DNA of 22,168 nt, from contig JAUVAR010000011.1 in NCBI GenBank assembly GCA_030591625.1, positions 1 through 22,168 on the forward strand, read 5' to 3'. The DNA comes from Candidatus Zixiibacteriota bacterium (GTDB lineage: Bacteria > Zixibacteria > MSB-5A5 > GN15 > FEB-12). This document shows, one piece after another, positions 1-9,488 of this stretch (positions within the stretch are counted from its first letter, which is position 1; each line of letters begins with the position of its first letter). The position numbers and the translations under genes are program-made. A model generated the notes under the pieces. It was not told the DNA's origin, did not search any database, and saw only the letters and a list, made by a program, of their open reading frames with translations.

Positions 1-3000
1 CGCCAACGTCTGCTCGGGTTCTGTTCGGGACTTCTAAGCTCCCTTGCATTGGTTGCGACTATAGCTGTAATACTGTCTTTACTGGCTAATTTTGTTGTTC
101 TGCCGGTATGGTTGAAACTGACAATGCTCATCATTTCGGTGTCGGCATCTATCTATACTTTTGTCCGGTTTGCGTTGGGACGCGCAAATAAAGGGAGCAT
201 CGATCAGGTTGCTGTCAGTTTAGAAAAACGATTTCCTGAGATGAAAGGTCGTCTGATTGCTGCGGTGCAGTTTTCGCGTCAGACATTTCCGGAGGGATCA
301 TCACTTGAATTGGTCGAGCAAACTCAGGAACAGGCACTAAAGCGTGCCTCTGAAATTGAATTTAACAAAGTCATTTCGTTCTATCCGCTCTGGAAAGGGG
401 CGCGACAGTTTTTGTCAGGCAGTGCGGTCGCATTGTTGATGCTTGTAGCTGCCCCCGGTTTGTTTAGTTATTCGTATGAAGTTTATTCAAACCCGACCGA
501 GAAGATTGCACCTCCGATAGCTTATCGTTTAGTTCCTGTACCTGAGACGACAGAATGGGTTAAGTATCGTGATATTCGGATCGGTGGAGCGTTGATTGGT
601 GAAAGGATGCCCGAGAGAGCATTTATTCATCATCGCACAGCAGGTGGTTCATGGCAGAAAACAAAAGTTGATGTTGTTGCATTAACTAAAACGGTAACTG
701 ACAATGGTGACTCGGCTTCGTTTGGGATAACACTCAGGCAGGTTAGCAAGTCATTTGATTTCTATGTAACGGCTGGAGAGATACAGTCTGAGATTCAGTC
801 TATAGATGTGGTTGATCGTCCTCGTGTTGGTGGGTTGAAACTTTCGATCTTTTATCCTGACTATACAGAGCTTGACCCTGTTACGATAGATGAAAACAAC
901 GGTTCATTTTCTGCGCTTGTTGGCAGTCGGGTTAATTTGCAGATAACAACGAATTCGCCGGTCGAGAAAGCTGAGCTTATTTTTGATGATTCATCAAGTC
1001 TCAACATGGAAGTGAACGGCAAGACTGCGAAGGTATCTCTTAAGGTTGAAAACTCGCGTGCTTATCATATCAGTCTGAGCGATCATCTTGGAGAGAAAAA
1101 TCCTGACCCGATAGAATATTATATTACTGCGGTGCCGGATGAGTATCCGACTGTTGATGTTATTCGTCCGGGCTACGATGTGAATCTTAATGATGAAATG
1201 TTTTTACCTTTGCAGGTTAGAATTTTCGACGACTATGGGTTCTCGTCGCTTGTATTGAAATATACTATTATCTCTCATGGGCAACCGTCGGCTGAAAATG
1301 TAGCAGTTTTACATTTTTCGGATAAGATAAAAACCGAAGGTGAAATAGATTTCAATTGGGATATGGAACCGCTTAATCTTTATCCGGGTGATTATGTTGC
1401 ATATCATTTTGAGGTGGCTGATAATGATCGCATCTCCGGTCCTAAGTTGGCCAGCTCTCGTCAGTATATAGCACGGCTTCCATCGCTTGATGAATTGATA
1501 ACACATTCTGAAGCTGAGAGTGATGAACGAATTGTTCGCACCGAGGAGCTTTTGAAAACGGGTAAGGACCTTGTGGAACGTGCTCAACAGGCTGCACGGA
1601 AGATGCAGTCTCAACAGAGCCCTCACTCGAAAGCAAACTGGAAACAACAGAAAGAGCTTGAGTCGATGGCTGACAAGAACGCCGAAATGCTCAAGCAGAT
1701 TGAACAGATGGCGCAGCAGATGGATAAGTCTTTGGATAAGATGAAGGAAAATTCTCTGCTTTCTCGTGAGATAATGGAAAAGATGGCGCAGGTTCAAAAG
1801 TTATTCGAAGAAGTCTCCACTCCTGAAATGCGTGAGGCACAGAAACGTCTCCAGGAAGCACTTGAGCAGATGAACAAGCAGGAGATGGAAAATGCACTTA
1901 AGGATTTTGAGCTTTCGCAGGAGGATATGCTTGAACGTCTGAAACGAACGCTGGCACTTTTGAAGAAGATGCAGGTTGTGCAGAAAATGGAAACGATGTT
2001 GCGTCAGGTCGAAGAGATGGCCGAGCGTCAGGAAAAGATAAACGAGGAAACATCGGAAGCTGAAAAAAGTAAACTTCCATCAATGGCCAAAGATGAAAAT
2101 GAGTTACGTAAATCTTTTGAAGAACTCAAAAAAGAAGTTGAAGAGCTTGAAAAGATGATGGCTGACGCCCAGATGGAAGATTCTAAAGAGGCACAGGAGT
2201 TTGCCGATGCGCTCAAGAAATCGGATGCAGAAAAAGATATGCAAAAGATGTCTGAGAGTATGAAAGGTCAGGATAAAGCACAATCGAAAAAGTCGGGCAA
2301 AAAGTCGTATGACAAGCTGATGGATATGGTTGGCCAGATGCAGAAGCAGATAATGGCTTTGAACGGAAAAGATTCTGAGCAGATCAAAAAGGCGATGACA
2401 AAAGCTATCGAAGATGCGAATTATCTTTCGCAGGATCAGGAAGCTCTGATGAAAGAGGCGGCCAGTCTCGATCCAAGATCACTTATGCTGCGCGACAATG
2501 CTAAACGACAGCAGGATATTGCCGCGGCCTGTCAGGGATTGAGTCAGTCGATTGCTGAGCTTGGTAAGGAATCACCATTTGTTGCGGCCGAACTTCAGTC
2601 GCTTGTAAATAACGCGTTAAATAATATGGCGATAGCATCCGAGCATTTCGAAAACAAAAATGGCAACTCGGGTGTACGCAATCAACGTGATGCAATGAGT
2701 GATCTTAATCGTGCCTCTATTCGTATGATGGAATCTCTGGATCAACAGAGTCAGTGCGATAAAGGGTCAAGTTGTGATAAAGGTCAGGCGAAGCTTGAGT
2801 CTCTTTCGAAGAAGCAGAATCAGTTGAATCAGGAAACGAAAGGCCAATGCGATAATCCTGGGGACAAACCGGGGAGTAAAGGTAAAGCTAGCGAGCGCGA
2901 AGCACTCAAGCGTTTGGCTGGTGAGCAGGGTGCTATTCGTAAATCTCTCGAACAACTTGCAAGCGAGTTTGGTAATTCCCGGCAGGTGTTGGGACGACTT

Positions 3001-3381
3001 GATGATATTGCCCGTGAAATGAAAAAAGTTGAAGAAGGACTTGAGTCGGGTGAGATTGGTGATGATCTTCCACAGCGTCAGTTGAAAATTTTGTCGCGTA
3101 TGCTTGATGCTTCCAGATCGCTGCAACGTCGTGATTTTACCGATCAACGCAAAGCATCAACGGCAACAGCTCAGCCGGTTTATTTACCACCTGCTCTTAC
3201 TGCCGGGATGCTCGATGATCGGGTTAATCTGGAAGATCGTTTGCGTGAATTTTTGGGTTCTGGTTATCCTCCTCAATATGAAGAGCAGATCAAAGCTTAT
3301 TTTCGTGCTTTGCTTAATGCACGAGCTGTTGATGCAGGTCAATCGGTTGAACCGAATCAGTCTAACGGGGCGACGCAGTGA
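1..3381 (+). CDS. DUF4175-like membrane-anchored coiled-coil protein (5' end outside window)
   Basis: The frame is open from base 1 with no stop before 3379-3381, so the true start lies upstream; the TTG at 49 is inside a hydrophobic stretch and is not a convincing start. About 1126 residues are visible. From window residue 1: two hydrophobic helices (about 11-31 and 37-55), a third at about 138-157, then a beta-rich, Ig-like extracytoplasmic region to about 480. After that comes a very long Glu/Lys/Gln/Met-rich coiled coil (about 490-1060) and a proline-containing tail. The architecture fits DUF4175-type proteins, which in FCB bacteria often sit in MoxR/DUF58/VWA (Bat-like) clusters; their function is not established. 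A small Cys/Lys/Gly patch (about residues 918-960) interrupts the coiled coil. It overlaps the next gene by 4 bp (GTGA), so the two are probably co-translated. The family call is from memory of architecture; the lack of the N-terminus limits certainty. Confidence 0.75.
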   Translation, partial: RQRLLGFCSGLLSSLALVATIAVILSLLANFVVLPVWLKLTMLIISVSASIYTFVRFALGRANKGSIDQVAVSLEKRFPEMKGRLIAAVQFSRQTFPEGSSLELVEQTQEQALKRASEIEFNKVISFYPLWKGARQFLSGSAVALLMLVAAPGLFSYSYEVYSNPTEKIAPPIAYRLVPVPETTEWVKYRDIRIGGALIGERMPERAFIHHRTAGGSWQKTKVDVVALTKTVTDNGDSASFGITLRQVSKSFDFYVTAGEIQSEIQSIDVVDRPRVGGLKLSIFYPDYTELDPVTIDENNGSFSALVGSRVNLQITTNSPVEKAELIFDDSSSLNMEVNGKTAKVSLKVENSRAYHISLSDHLGEKNPDPIEYYITAVPDEYPTVDVIRPGYDVNLNDEMFLPLQVRIFDDYGFSSLVLKYTIISHGQPSAENVAVLHFSDKIKTEGEIDFNWDMEPLNLYPGDYVAYHFEVADNDRISGPKLASSRQYIARLPSLDELITHSEAESDERIVRTEELLKTGKDLVERAQQAARKMQSQQSPHSKANWKQQKELESMADKNAEMLKQIEQMAQQMDKSLDKMKENSLLSREIMEKMAQVQKLFEEVSTPEMREAQKRLQEALEQMNKQEMENALKDFELSQEDMLERLKRTLALLKKMQVVQKMETMLRQVEEMAERQEKINEETSEAEKSKLPSMAKDENELRKSFEELKKEVEELEKMMADAQMEDSKEAQEFADALKKSDAEKDMQKMSESMKGQDKAQSKKSGKKSYDKLMDMVGQMQKQIMALNGKDSEQIKKAMTKAIEDANYLSQDQEALMKEAASLDPRSLMLRDNAKRQQDIAAACQGLSQSIAELGKESPFVAAELQSLVNNALNNMAIASEHFENKNGNSGVRNQRDAMSDLNRASIRMMESLDQQSQCDKGSSCDKGQAKLESLSKKQNQLNQETKGQCDNPGDKPGSKGKASEREALKRLAGEQGAIRKSLEQLASEFGNSRQVLGRLDDIAREMKKVEEGLESGEIGDDLPQRQLKILSRMLDASRSLQRRDFTDQRKASTATAQPVYLPPALTAGMLDDRVNLEDRLREFLGSGYPPQYEEQIKAYFRALLNARAVDAGQSVEPNQSNGATQ

Positions 3382-5252
3382 TTCGATCGTTAGTATTTAG
3401 TTTACTATTAGTCGTGCTGTTTATGTCTGGTTCGACATTCGCACAAACGCCTAAACCAAATAAGCCTGTAAAGCTAAATGAACAGGAGATACGACCAACA
3501 TCGCCTATAAGAATGCCCCGACAACTTTCTCCGTTTGATGATAAGATGCGATTGATCAGAAGGTTGGTCTCTACTCGTAATTATTCGGGTGCGATGGCGA
3601 TGCTTGAAACGCTTTACGAAGAAAAGCCTGACGACAATCAAGTTATTAATCTGCTTCAAGTATGTTATCGTCAGTTAAAGCTCTATTTCAAAATGGAAGC
3701 TATCACCAGGCGTCGTCTTGAGCAATACCCGAATAATCTATCATTTCAACTTACACTTTCTGAAATGATATGTTTACAGGGGAATGTAAAAGATGGGTTG
3801 GTTGAGTATCAAAAGGCAATCAATCTGGTCATTGACAAAGATCAAAGTAGAGTCTTGATAGTAATACGTTCTTTAATGGCGCAGGGATTTGAAGATGAGG
3901 CGTTTGAACTAATTGTAACGACTCGAAAGCGGTTGGATCAGCCTAATCTATTTGGAATCAGTGCCGGGGCAATTCAAGAAAAGAAAAAAGAATATGAAGC
4001 TGCGTTTGCGGAGTATCTTCCGCTTCTACGTGAGGACACTACCCGTCCGGCGGCTGATGCCGAACGAAAGATTGTAGCCCTTTTGGCGTTTGGTGAATCA
4101 TCGCAGGTCATTGAAGGGGTATTGCTGGCAGAAGTTGAGAACAGTCACTCGACTCGTCTTCTTAATTTGGTTAGCTCACATTATTTGAAAGAGGGAAGAT
4201 TTGACGATGCTACTGAGTTGGCAATAAGGCAGGATTCGTTAGAACGTGACAATGGTCAGTCGCTGCTCTTTTTTATGCAGCAATGTAGTGACCATGATGC
4301 ACATAAGCCAATTGTCAGGGTAGCCGAATACTTTTTAATCAAGTATCCCAAAGCTGCTTATCGTCGTGATGTCCTGAATAAATTTGGAACTGCCCTGGCC
4401 GAAACCGGTCAGATTGATTCAGCAATTGTCGTGTTTTCCGAAGTGGCTCGTCGTTCTGCCGGGAATAGTATCGGTTCTACTGCATTGCATACGATCGGTC
4501 TGATTTATCTTGAGCAATTAAACGACCCCAATAGAGCGCTCATATATTTTGACTCAGTATTAAATCGTCCTCAGCGAGGGCGGGGGTATCTATTGTCATT
4601 GAAAGATATCCCTGAATCATATATGCAGCTTGGTGATACCAAAACAGCGGGCGAAAAGTATAGAGACCTGAAGACTTTTAGTATTACCGATGATATTGCT
4701 GAAGAGGTCGATTTCAATCTTGGTTTGATACAGTTTTATAACAAGCAGTACGATTCGGCCAAGGTTAGTTTTAAGAAATTGATGGTTGATTATCCAAAAG
4801 GATTATATGTCAATGACGCGTTGAAAATTATGATGTTGATTAACCGCTCCGAAGGTTCGGGAGATGATATTTATCAGTATTCGACGGCGCATCTTTTTAG
4901 GCGGATGAAGCAGCCTGACTCTGTAGAGGCGAGATTGACTATACTTACTGAGTCTAATTCTGCTGTTTTGGCTGATATCGCTCTTTATGAAATATCACTG
5001 ACAAAATTGGAGCAGGCCGATACTACTTCTGCTCTTATGGTTGTGGAGTCACTTATTGAGAGATTTCCGGAGTCATATTATACTCCGTATGGTATGAAAA
5101 TGAAGGCTGATTTCCTGATGGATGATCCAAGAACGCTTGAGGAAGCAACGGGAATATATAGTCTTTTGCTTCGAGAACATCCGAATTATCCGTTTATATC
5201 AGATGTTCGCAAGCGGATGCGGGGATTGAATAATCCTGAGCCATCCAGTTAA
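3378..5252 (+). CDS. Secreted/periplasmic tetratricopeptide-repeat protein
   Basis: 624 residues from a GTG start that overlaps the upstream stop by 4 bp, arguing for translational coupling. The N-terminus is a classical signal peptide (Arg3, hydrophobic core about 5-18, likely cleavage after Phe-Ala near residue 22), with no lipobox Cys. The remainder is helical TPR-like repeats: motifs of the type A-x-x-x-Y/F-x-x-x-L-x-x-x-P recur, for example around residues 63-90, 100-115, 315-345, 365-385 and 470-500. This marks it as an exported protein-interaction scaffold. Pairing with a membrane coiled-coil partner fits Bat/aerotolerance-like clusters, where TPR proteins act in the periplasm, but the specific function cannot be read from the sequence. 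It ends convergently with the small minus-strand gene, the last 4 bp being shared. Confidence 0.8.
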   Translation: MIRSLVFSLLLVVLFMSGSTFAQTPKPNKPVKLNEQEIRPTSPIRMPRQLSPFDDKMRLIRRLVSTRNYSGAMAMLETLYEEKPDDNQVINLLQVCYRQLKLYFKMEAITRRRLEQYPNNLSFQLTLSEMICLQGNVKDGLVEYQKAINLVIDKDQSRVLIVIRSLMAQGFEDEAFELIVTTRKRLDQPNLFGISAGAIQEKKKEYEAAFAEYLPLLREDTTRPAADAERKIVALLAFGESSQVIEGVLLAEVENSHSTRLLNLVSSHYLKEGRFDDATELAIRQDSLERDNGQSLLFFMQQCSDHDAHKPIVRVAEYFLIKYPKAAYRRDVLNKFGTALAETGQIDSAIVVFSEVARRSAGNSIGSTALHTIGLIYLEQLNDPNRALIYFDSVLNRPQRGRGYLLSLKDIPESYMQLGDTKTAGEKYRDLKTFSITDDIAEEVDFNLGLIQFYNKQYDSAKVSFKKLMVDYPKGLYVNDALKIMMLINRSEGSGDDIYQYSTAHLFRRMKQPDSVEARLTILTESNSAVLADIALYEISLTKLEQADTTSALMVVESLIERFPESYYTPYGMKMKADFLMDDPRTLEEATGIYSLLLREHPNYPFISDVRKRMRGLNNPEPSS

Positions 5253-5497
5253 AAGTCTTTGAATCTTTCCTGTTCCCGCTCCATCTTATTTACCTGCTTT
5301 TCCAAAGAGAAGATACGTTTTTCGTAGCTCTCTTTTTTGGCCTGTTTACGCTTGGTTGAGGTTCTAATAAGCAGACCTAAGGAGATTAATAAGAAAAATA
5401 TTGATGAAACTCGTCCAAATACTTCATTATTCATTAAGATAGCGTCGAGAAACGAAAAGACGCCGATTGCAAATAGTAGGGCACACCATACAAACAT
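5249..5497 (-). CDS. Small two-helix membrane protein with C-terminal coiled coil
   Basis: 82 residues. A strong Shine-Dalgarno (GGAGGT, then a 7-nt spacer ATAATAA) precedes the ATG at 5497, which is the main reason to accept it as a gene. Two hydrophobic segments (about residues 3-22 and 28-46) are joined by a short polar loop (Asn-Asn-Glu). They are followed by a Lys/Arg-rich stretch and an amphipathic charged helix (about 48-80, EKRIFSLEKQVNKMEREQ) typical of a short coiled coil. I do not recognise a named family. The positive residues after helix 2 suggest that the coiled coil is cytoplasmic. The gene converges on the TPR gene and shares 4 bp with its stop. It is divergent from the DUF2723 gene, with about 115 bp between the starts. 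Confidence 0.7.
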   Translation of the reverse strand: MFVWCALLFAIGVFSFLDAILMNNEVFGRVSSIFFLLISLGLLIRTSTKRKQAKKESYEKRIFSLEKQVNKMEREQERFKDF

Positions 5498-5614
5498 TTA
5501 TTATACCTCCAAAAAGATTAATCCAAGGAGACCCTGAACCGGTAAAATATTCGTTGGAAATGTCGAGTCTAATGATGTATCTTCCGGTTTCAATTTCTCG
5601 AGAAGTCTATTCCA

Positions 5615-8491
5615 ATGTATCGGAAGAGGCTATGGATCGCTTTAGGAGGACCTTTGCAGAATTTAGTTAATAACAGCGATAACAAGTTTGACAAGCAGAA
5701 TGCATTTTTGGCAGCTGTAGTCTTCTTAATATCATTTATAGTATATGCCATGACAGTACAGCAATCGCTGTCGTTTTGGGATTGTGGTGAATTCATTGCC
5801 AGTGCCACTATTTTGGGTATTCCTCACCCGCCGGGAACTCCGGTATTGATGCTTCTGGGGCGTATTTTTTCAATTATTCCATTTGTAGAAGATGTTTCCC
5901 ACCGGATCAATTACTTGACTGTTATCTCGTCTGCTTTTACGACGATGTTCAGTTATCTCGTTATTGTCAGGCTTGTTAAGTATATCACAGATGATTCCAG
6001 TCAAGGCTCAACCGGTCGTTTTATCGCCTACATCGGCGGAGTTGCCGGTTCACTTTTTGTAGCATTCTCGGCCACAAACTGGGCTAACTCAGTTGAGGCG
6101 GAAGCTTACGGATTGGCTCTTGCAATATCTGTCGCAGTTTTCTGGCTCACTCTTAGGTTCCACGAAGAACGCGGGACATACAGAGCAAGTCAGACTATGA
6201 TGCTTGCGTTGTATTTGGCGTCGCTGGGCGTTGGGATCCACATGACTGTATTTTTGGTAGTTCCGGTTTGTGCTATTTTCTTTGTTCTTAAGAATGAGGC
6301 CGAACCGAAGCATTATATGGCGATCTGTCTTTTCGCTATTATTGAACTACTAATGGTAATGCTTTTCTCCGATGGACGGGGCGGAGCACCTGTATTTAAA
6401 ATGATGACGGTTATTTTTGGAGTAAGCCTTTTTGTCTGGCTGCGCAGTAAAATTAACTGGGGTATTTTGATAGCGATTGCATCGATCTCAACGATGATAG
6501 TTTCGTTTAGTCTTTATATAAATATAGCAACTCCAATTGGTCTGATGGAATCGATGTCGAGATTTGTCTCTGGTGATGCCGGAGCTTTTGATGTCATGGC
6601 GACTCTTCCGTTTGGACTTATCGCAGTGTTGTTGCTCCCGTTGATAGCGAAAAAATATAATATCAATCTTCATTGGAAAACCGGACTTGCGGTTCTCTTT
6701 GTTGGGTTTTTGGGTTTCTCAACCCATTTCTATATTCCGATAAGATCAGAACATAATCCTCGTATTGACGAGAATAACCCGTCACGCAATTATGCTACAT
6801 TCATAAGTTTCTTGGACCGTAAGCAGTATGGTCAGGTTTCGATGACTGACCGAATGTTTAAGCGTCGTGGCCTTTGGGAAAATCAACTGGGACGTCATCC
6901 TCATATGGGTTTCTGGTCCTATTTTGAAGAACAATATTCTGCCGGTGGGTTGTACTTCTTCCCATTTTTAGCTCTTGGGCTATTGGGGATGATTATAGCG
7001 ATACGAAAGCGCTGGGAGATAGGAATGCCTTTCTTCACGCTTTTCATATTAGGGTCACTCGGTTTGATACTCTATATGAATTTTGCCGATGGTACTCAGT
7101 ATCGACCGAGCCCGTTAGATGCGTATCTTGAAGTTCGTAATCGTGATTACTTCTTTACGCCTGCCTTTGTGTTCTTTAGTATCGCAATGGGGCTTGGGAT
7201 TTCGACGATTGTAATGTGGCTGCGCGATAGTTTGGCTAAGGGAAATGACCCGCTTAAGAAAACGATAGTTTATGCCTGTACTGTGCTGGTAGCTCTACCG
7301 GGTATTTCGTTGGCGAAGAATTATCATATGAATGATCGTTCGAATAATTTCATTGCTATGAATTATGCGAAATCGATTCTCGATTCATGTCCGCCTAATG
7401 CTATTTTGTTTACTGCCGGTGATAATGATACATTCCCGGTTTGGTGTGTACAGGAATCTTATAATTACCGTAAAGATGTACGTGTAGTTAACCTGTCGTT
7501 GCTCAACACGGACTGGTATGTACAGCAGATGAAAAACCGTTATAACGTACCAATCTCGCTAACCGATGAGCAAATTGTATGGCACCCGTTCGAGTATGAA
7601 AAAGATGTTTGGGGACAGAAACCATTAGAGCCGTTCTATGACAAACCTCGCAGGCGTCAGACTTATATGACTCCATCTCCGTGGGATGGACGATTAGTCA
7701 AAGTACAGGATATGATGGTTGATGAAATTGTAATTGAAAATAAGTGGGAAAACCCAATCTGTTTCAATTCGTTACCGTATGCAGAATCACCATTAAAACT
7801 ACGAGATATCTGTACTCTTACCGGTATGGTATATATTCTTGATCCAACTCCTGATGCACCGAAGATAGATTTCGAACGCAGTCTTGAGTTATTCAACGAA
7901 GTTTATAAGTACGAAGGATATGGGAATTCGGATGTTTATCGTGATGAAAATGCGACTGGTGTCTTTTTCTCAATTGGAGTTAATGCTGTAATCGTGGCCG
8001 ATGGTTTGTTTAAGGCCGGTGATTCAACACGGGCAGAAGCTTTGCTTGATAAGATGACAAAAGTCTATCCTGAATTCTGGCAATCGTATCTTGCGTTGGT
8101 TGATCTGAAAGAACGGACTGGTGATTCGACCAAAGCTAAGGAATATTATCAGCAGCTTCATGATACGCTGGTTGCCTTTACTGAGTCGAACCATGAAAAC
8201 CTGTTCTATCTACAGGACCTTGGACTGGTTAAGTTTGAAATCGGTCGCAGGGAAGGGAACCAGGCGAAAGCGGACTCCGGTCTTGCGATTATGCGTGAGG
8301 CGTTTGATCGGGATCGCAATAGTTCGTATGCGTATAAGAAGCTGGTAACTTCACTAAATCAAGCTCGTCGTTATGGTGATATGTCAAAGATAACGGCTGA
8401 ACATGCAGCTTATGGTATAAATCGGAATGATCCTCTGGTTCGACAGATTTTGGGTGCAGGTTTAGCGGCACCGCCTCCTAATCGACGTTAA
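5615..8491 (+). CDS. DUF2723 family membrane protein (GT-C-type glycosyltransferase-like) with C-terminal soluble domain
   Basis: 958 residues from ATG 5615. The N-terminal region carries the DUF2723 signature: SFWDCGEFI (D56, E59) in the first extracytoplasmic loop, then GIPHPPGTP (H71-G74), followed by roughly a dozen hydrophobic helices to about residue 570. The family has a GT-C fold like protein O-mannosyltransferases, with an acidic residue in the first loop expected to be catalytic; acceptor and donor here are unknown. Residues after about 575 are soluble: a conserved GDNDTFPVW segment, then TPR-like helices (about 790-940). Start choice is uncertain. TTG at 5654 has a perfect AGGAGG 4 nt upstream (5644-5649) and would remove 13 residues, whereas ATG 5615 has no good ribosome site. 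It ends just before an intrinsic terminator. Confidence 0.88.
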   Translation: MYRKRLWIALGGPLQNLVNNSDNKFDKQNAFLAAVVFLISFIVYAMTVQQSLSFWDCGEFIASATILGIPHPPGTPVLMLLGRIFSIIPFVEDVSHRINYLTVISSAFTTMFSYLVIVRLVKYITDDSSQGSTGRFIAYIGGVAGSLFVAFSATNWANSVEAEAYGLALAISVAVFWLTLRFHEERGTYRASQTMMLALYLASLGVGIHMTVFLVVPVCAIFFVLKNEAEPKHYMAICLFAIIELLMVMLFSDGRGGAPVFKMMTVIFGVSLFVWLRSKINWGILIAIASISTMIVSFSLYINIATPIGLMESMSRFVSGDAGAFDVMATLPFGLIAVLLLPLIAKKYNINLHWKTGLAVLFVGFLGFSTHFYIPIRSEHNPRIDENNPSRNYATFISFLDRKQYGQVSMTDRMFKRRGLWENQLGRHPHMGFWSYFEEQYSAGGLYFFPFLALGLLGMIIAIRKRWEIGMPFFTLFILGSLGLILYMNFADGTQYRPSPLDAYLEVRNRDYFFTPAFVFFSIAMGLGISTIVMWLRDSLAKGNDPLKKTIVYACTVLVALPGISLAKNYHMNDRSNNFIAMNYAKSILDSCPPNAILFTAGDNDTFPVWCVQESYNYRKDVRVVNLSLLNTDWYVQQMKNRYNVPISLTDEQIVWHPFEYEKDVWGQKPLEPFYDKPRRRQTYMTPSPWDGRLVKVQDMMVDEIVIENKWENPICFNSLPYAESPLKLRDICTLTGMVYILDPTPDAPKIDFERSLELFNEVYKYEGYGNSDVYRDENATGVFFSIGVNAVIVADGLFKAGDSTRAEALLDKMTKVYPEFWQSYLALVDLKERTGDSTKAKEYYQQLHDTLVAFTESNHENLFYLQDLGLVKFEIGRREGNQAKADSGLAIMREAFDRDRNSSYAYKKLVTSLNQARRYGDMSKITAEHAAYGINRNDPLVRQILGAGLAAPPPNRR

Positions 8492-8517
8492 AGAAAGCGA
8501 TCAATTAGTAAGTATAG

Positions 8518-8548
8518 CCCACTTCGTTTATGCGGAGTGGGTTTTTTT
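8518..8548 (+). terminator. Rho-independent terminator after the DUF2723 gene
   Basis: The 9-bp stem CCCACTTCG / CGGAGTGGG has one G-T wobble and a 6-nt loop (TTTATG), followed directly by seven T. It lies 26 bp after the DUF2723 stop, so it ends that transcript and separates it from the EamA gene. Confidence 0.92.
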
Positions 8549-8576
8549 GTATGTTGAACTATTGGTATGATAGTGA

Positions 8577-8606
8577 TTGACAGCTTGGTAAATCTCGGGT
8601 TACTTA
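8577..8606 (+). promoter_or_regulatory. Candidate sigma70 promoter for the EamA gene, possibly leaderless
   Basis: A perfect -35 box TTGACA (8577-8582) is followed by an 18-nt spacer and a poor -10 match TACTTA (8601-8606). The ATG at 8613 then falls where transcription would start. No Shine-Dalgarno is visible before the ATG. The weak -10 keeps this tentative. Confidence 0.35.
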
Positions 8607-8612
8607 GACCCA

Positions 8613-9470
8613 ATGATTTCATTTGTATATTTCATACTTTGTTTGGTATGGGGGTCAACCTGGATCGGAATCAAAATCGGTCTTGAGGATGCTCCTCCAA
8701 TTACGACTGTGGCGATTAGATTCTTTCTGGCTATTACAGTTATTTTGATAATAGCTGCGTTCAGGAAAGCTAAATTCCCTCGTAACCTGAAAAAGATATT
8801 TCGAATCGGTTATCCCGGTCTATTTATGTATGGGGTCAGTTACCTTTGTGTTTATCATGCTCAGCAATGGATTCATTCATCGCTGGCGGCTGTTCTGTTT
8901 GCGACTTTTCCATTTTTCGTAGCCTTTTTCTCCCAGTATATATTGAAATCGGAATCATTGAATATGAAAGGCTGGATCGGTCTAACTGCGGGATTTGTTG
9001 GTGTGCTGATAATATCGGTTGATTCGTTGGTGACATCGGGACAGATATTTGTGGGGACTCTTTTGTCTGTCGCGGCACCGTTTGTATCGGCGTACGGAAT
9101 AGTTATTCACAAGCGTGATAACAAGGATGAAGATATTGTTATTGTAGCTGCTATACAGATGATGTTTGGTGTGATTCTGTTGACGGTTGGGATGTTGCTC
9201 TTTGAAGATTTCACAACGTTCCATTGGTCAAATACGACAGTTTATTCAATTCTATATCTTGCACTGGCCGGAACAGTACTCACGTTTTTAGGTTACTATT
9301 GGTTACTTAAACGGATACGCGTCGTGACAGCCTCAATGATTGCGTTTATTACGCCTGTAGTAGCGATTTTGATAGGCGTTCTTTATGCCGGTGAATCATT
9401 GTCGGCAGCAATTTTTATCGGAACCGGTTTGATTCTTACAGGTGTATTTGCAGTTGCCCGCAATGGGTAA
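8613..9470 (+). CDS. EamA/DMT-superfamily transporter
   Basis: 285 residues, almost entirely hydrophobic, with about ten predicted membrane helices in two homologous halves (about 1-135 and 145-285), each an EamA domain. The first helix carries the family hallmark WGSTWIGIKIGL (about residues 13-24). The second half begins with GQIFVGTLLSVAAPFVSAYG and ends with helices typical of the second repeat, including a conserved Pro in AFITPVVAIL and the GESLS loop. DMT exporters of this type move metabolites, amino acids or drugs by proton exchange; the substrate cannot be told from sequence. A stop at 8589-8591 in the same frame limits the start to ATG 8613, which has no ribosome site. It stands alone, bounded by a terminator upstream and converging on the repeat protein gene 18 bp downstream. 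Confidence 0.9.
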   Translation: MISFVYFILCLVWGSTWIGIKIGLEDAPPITTVAIRFFLAITVILIIAAFRKAKFPRNLKKIFRIGYPGLFMYGVSYLCVYHAQQWIHSSLAAVLFATFPFFVAFFSQYILKSESLNMKGWIGLTAGFVGVLIISVDSLVTSGQIFVGTLLSVAAPFVSAYGIVIHKRDNKDEDIVIVAAIQMMFGVILLTVGMLLFEDFTTFHWSNTTVYSILYLALAGTVLTFLGYYWLLKRIRVVTASMIAFITPVVAILIGVLYAGESLSAAIFIGTGLILTGVFAVARNG

Positions 9471-9488
9471 TGTCACTTTGAGATTCTC

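Noticed and set aside
1309..1797. 162-codon minus-strand frame opposite the DUF4175-like gene
   Set aside because: It lies fully inside a strong coiled-coil coding region, and its Leu/His-rich product is the complement of Lys/Glu/Gln codons. No ribosome site and no family signature.
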